The notes beneath the pieces are model-generated. The model saw only the letters and a list, made by a program, of their open reading frames with translations. It had not been told where the DNA came from and made no database searches. The position numbers were made by a program, and so were the translations under genes. A DNA stretch of 64,000 nucleotides from Absidia repens (Eukaryota > Mucoromycota > Mucoromycetes > Mucorales > Cunninghamellaceae), in the NCBI GenBank assembly GCA_002105175.1, contig MCGE01000028.1:62001-126000 (forward strand). Direction: 5' to 3'. Position 1 is the first letter of the stretch; each line of letters opens with the position of its first letter. Shown one piece after another: positions 63,445-64,000 of the stretch.

Positions 63445-64000
63445 TAGTTTTGCTTCAATCAAAATTTGATTTTTTTTCCTATTGTTACGGCTAATTTGGG
63501 TAGGAAGCTTGTAACAGAGTAGTGTTTTTGTAGGTTTTTATATTTTTTTGTGTTGGATAGGATGTCTTGAGTTATCCTTTAGTGTAGCTTTTGCTTGTTT
63601 AGAGCTTGAATATGAATTTGTTCCTTAGGCGGAATTCGAAATATCTTGCCCCTGATTTGGACAAAAATAGAATATAGAGTAGTGAGCACCAGAACTTTTG
63701 TAGATAAAGTCCAACTGTAGAGAAAGTTTATAAAGAATAAACTTGAAAAAGTAAAATAAAATAAAAATGAAAAGTATTGACCTTTGTTGGTTCAATAAAA
63801 ATATAGTGTATAACACACAGTAAAAATAAAAAAAGGACTTGAAGTCAAAAAAATAAGGAGGTTTCTATGATCCAATAGAAACGGTAGATAATTTGGTGGT
63901 ATAATAACCTTTGTACTGAGTTTTATTTGTTAATTGAGAAAACTGATATGAAAAAACTAAAGAAAAAATAAAAGGATAATAAAAAAAGGTGGGATATTTA
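63445..64000. other. Right-hand end, nothing recognised
   Basis: AT-rich DNA downstream of the tRNA gene. The tRNA terminator TTTT is at its start. No coding region or repeat was recognised. Confidence 0.5.

Overview
This window looks like nuclear DNA of a filamentous fungus. Most protein genes are split by short introns (about 50-130 bases, a few longer) with GT..AG borders and T-rich 3' ends. The proteins are fungal or opisthokont: Atg7, Spb1, Msb1/Mug8-like, Cut8/Sts1, Chl4/CENP-N, Mig1/CreA-type zinc finger, Phx1-like homeodomain, dynactin p24, alpha-tubulin and ribosomal uL4. Intergenic DNA is AT-rich and full of long A/T runs. The gene mix and style best fit an early-diverging fungus (Mucoromycota-like). 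That placement is inference and I do not name a genus.

Layout, left to right. 0-4.2 kb: a divergent pair, the 5' exon of an RNA14-like gene that runs off the left edge (minus) and an Msb1/Mug8-type RhoGAP-fold gene (plus). 4.2-8.5 kb: gene-free, with two facing copies of a dispersed repeat (called R here). 8.5-10 kb: a TALE homeodomain gene (minus). 10-18 kb: ribosomal protein uL4 (minus), with an R copy on each side. 18-24.3 kb: a divergent pair, a Ser/Asp-rich possible Whi5/Nrm1-like protein (minus) and SPB1 (plus), with an RFX-type palindrome between them. 24.3-27 kb: another R copy. 27-31.4 kb: ATG7 (minus) divergent from a Mig1-like repressor (plus). 32-37 kb: Cut8/Sts1, a decayed CaMKK/SNF1-activating-type kinase, and a CENP-N/Chl4 homologue, all plus. 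37-38.6 kb: an R copy. 38.6-42.8 kb: alpha-tubulin and a Phx1-like homeobox gene (both minus). 42.8-46.4 kb: no gene model, some exon-like fragments. 46.4-49.2 kb: an alpha-arrestin and dynactin p24 (both minus). 50.3-52.3 kb: 2-Cys peroxiredoxin and the NDUFB8-like complex I subunit (plus). 52.6-58.9 kb: three membrane-protein genes in a row (minus): a four-helix protein with an NPF-bearing tail, a fasciclin-domain type I protein and a Dal5-family transporter. 58.9-64 kb: mostly non-coding, with an R copy, two tandem-repeat blocks and a tRNA-Ala(CGC).

The genes are mostly unrelated housekeeping and regulatory genes, not a pathway cluster. Themes that recur are nuclear and cell-cycle functions (Sts1, CENP-N, tubulin, dynactin, possible Whi5-like) and vacuole/endocytosis functions (Atg7, fasciclin protein, arrestin, NPF protein). 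The most notable items are repeat family R (seven copies in both orientations, one pair facing each other), the kinase relic whose frame-shifted segment still spells the ancestral kinase in another frame, and the NPF-tailed membrane protein. No defence island, CRISPR array or intact transposase was seen. Exon borders below come from reading splice motifs and checking that phases join; all such models total a whole number of codons.
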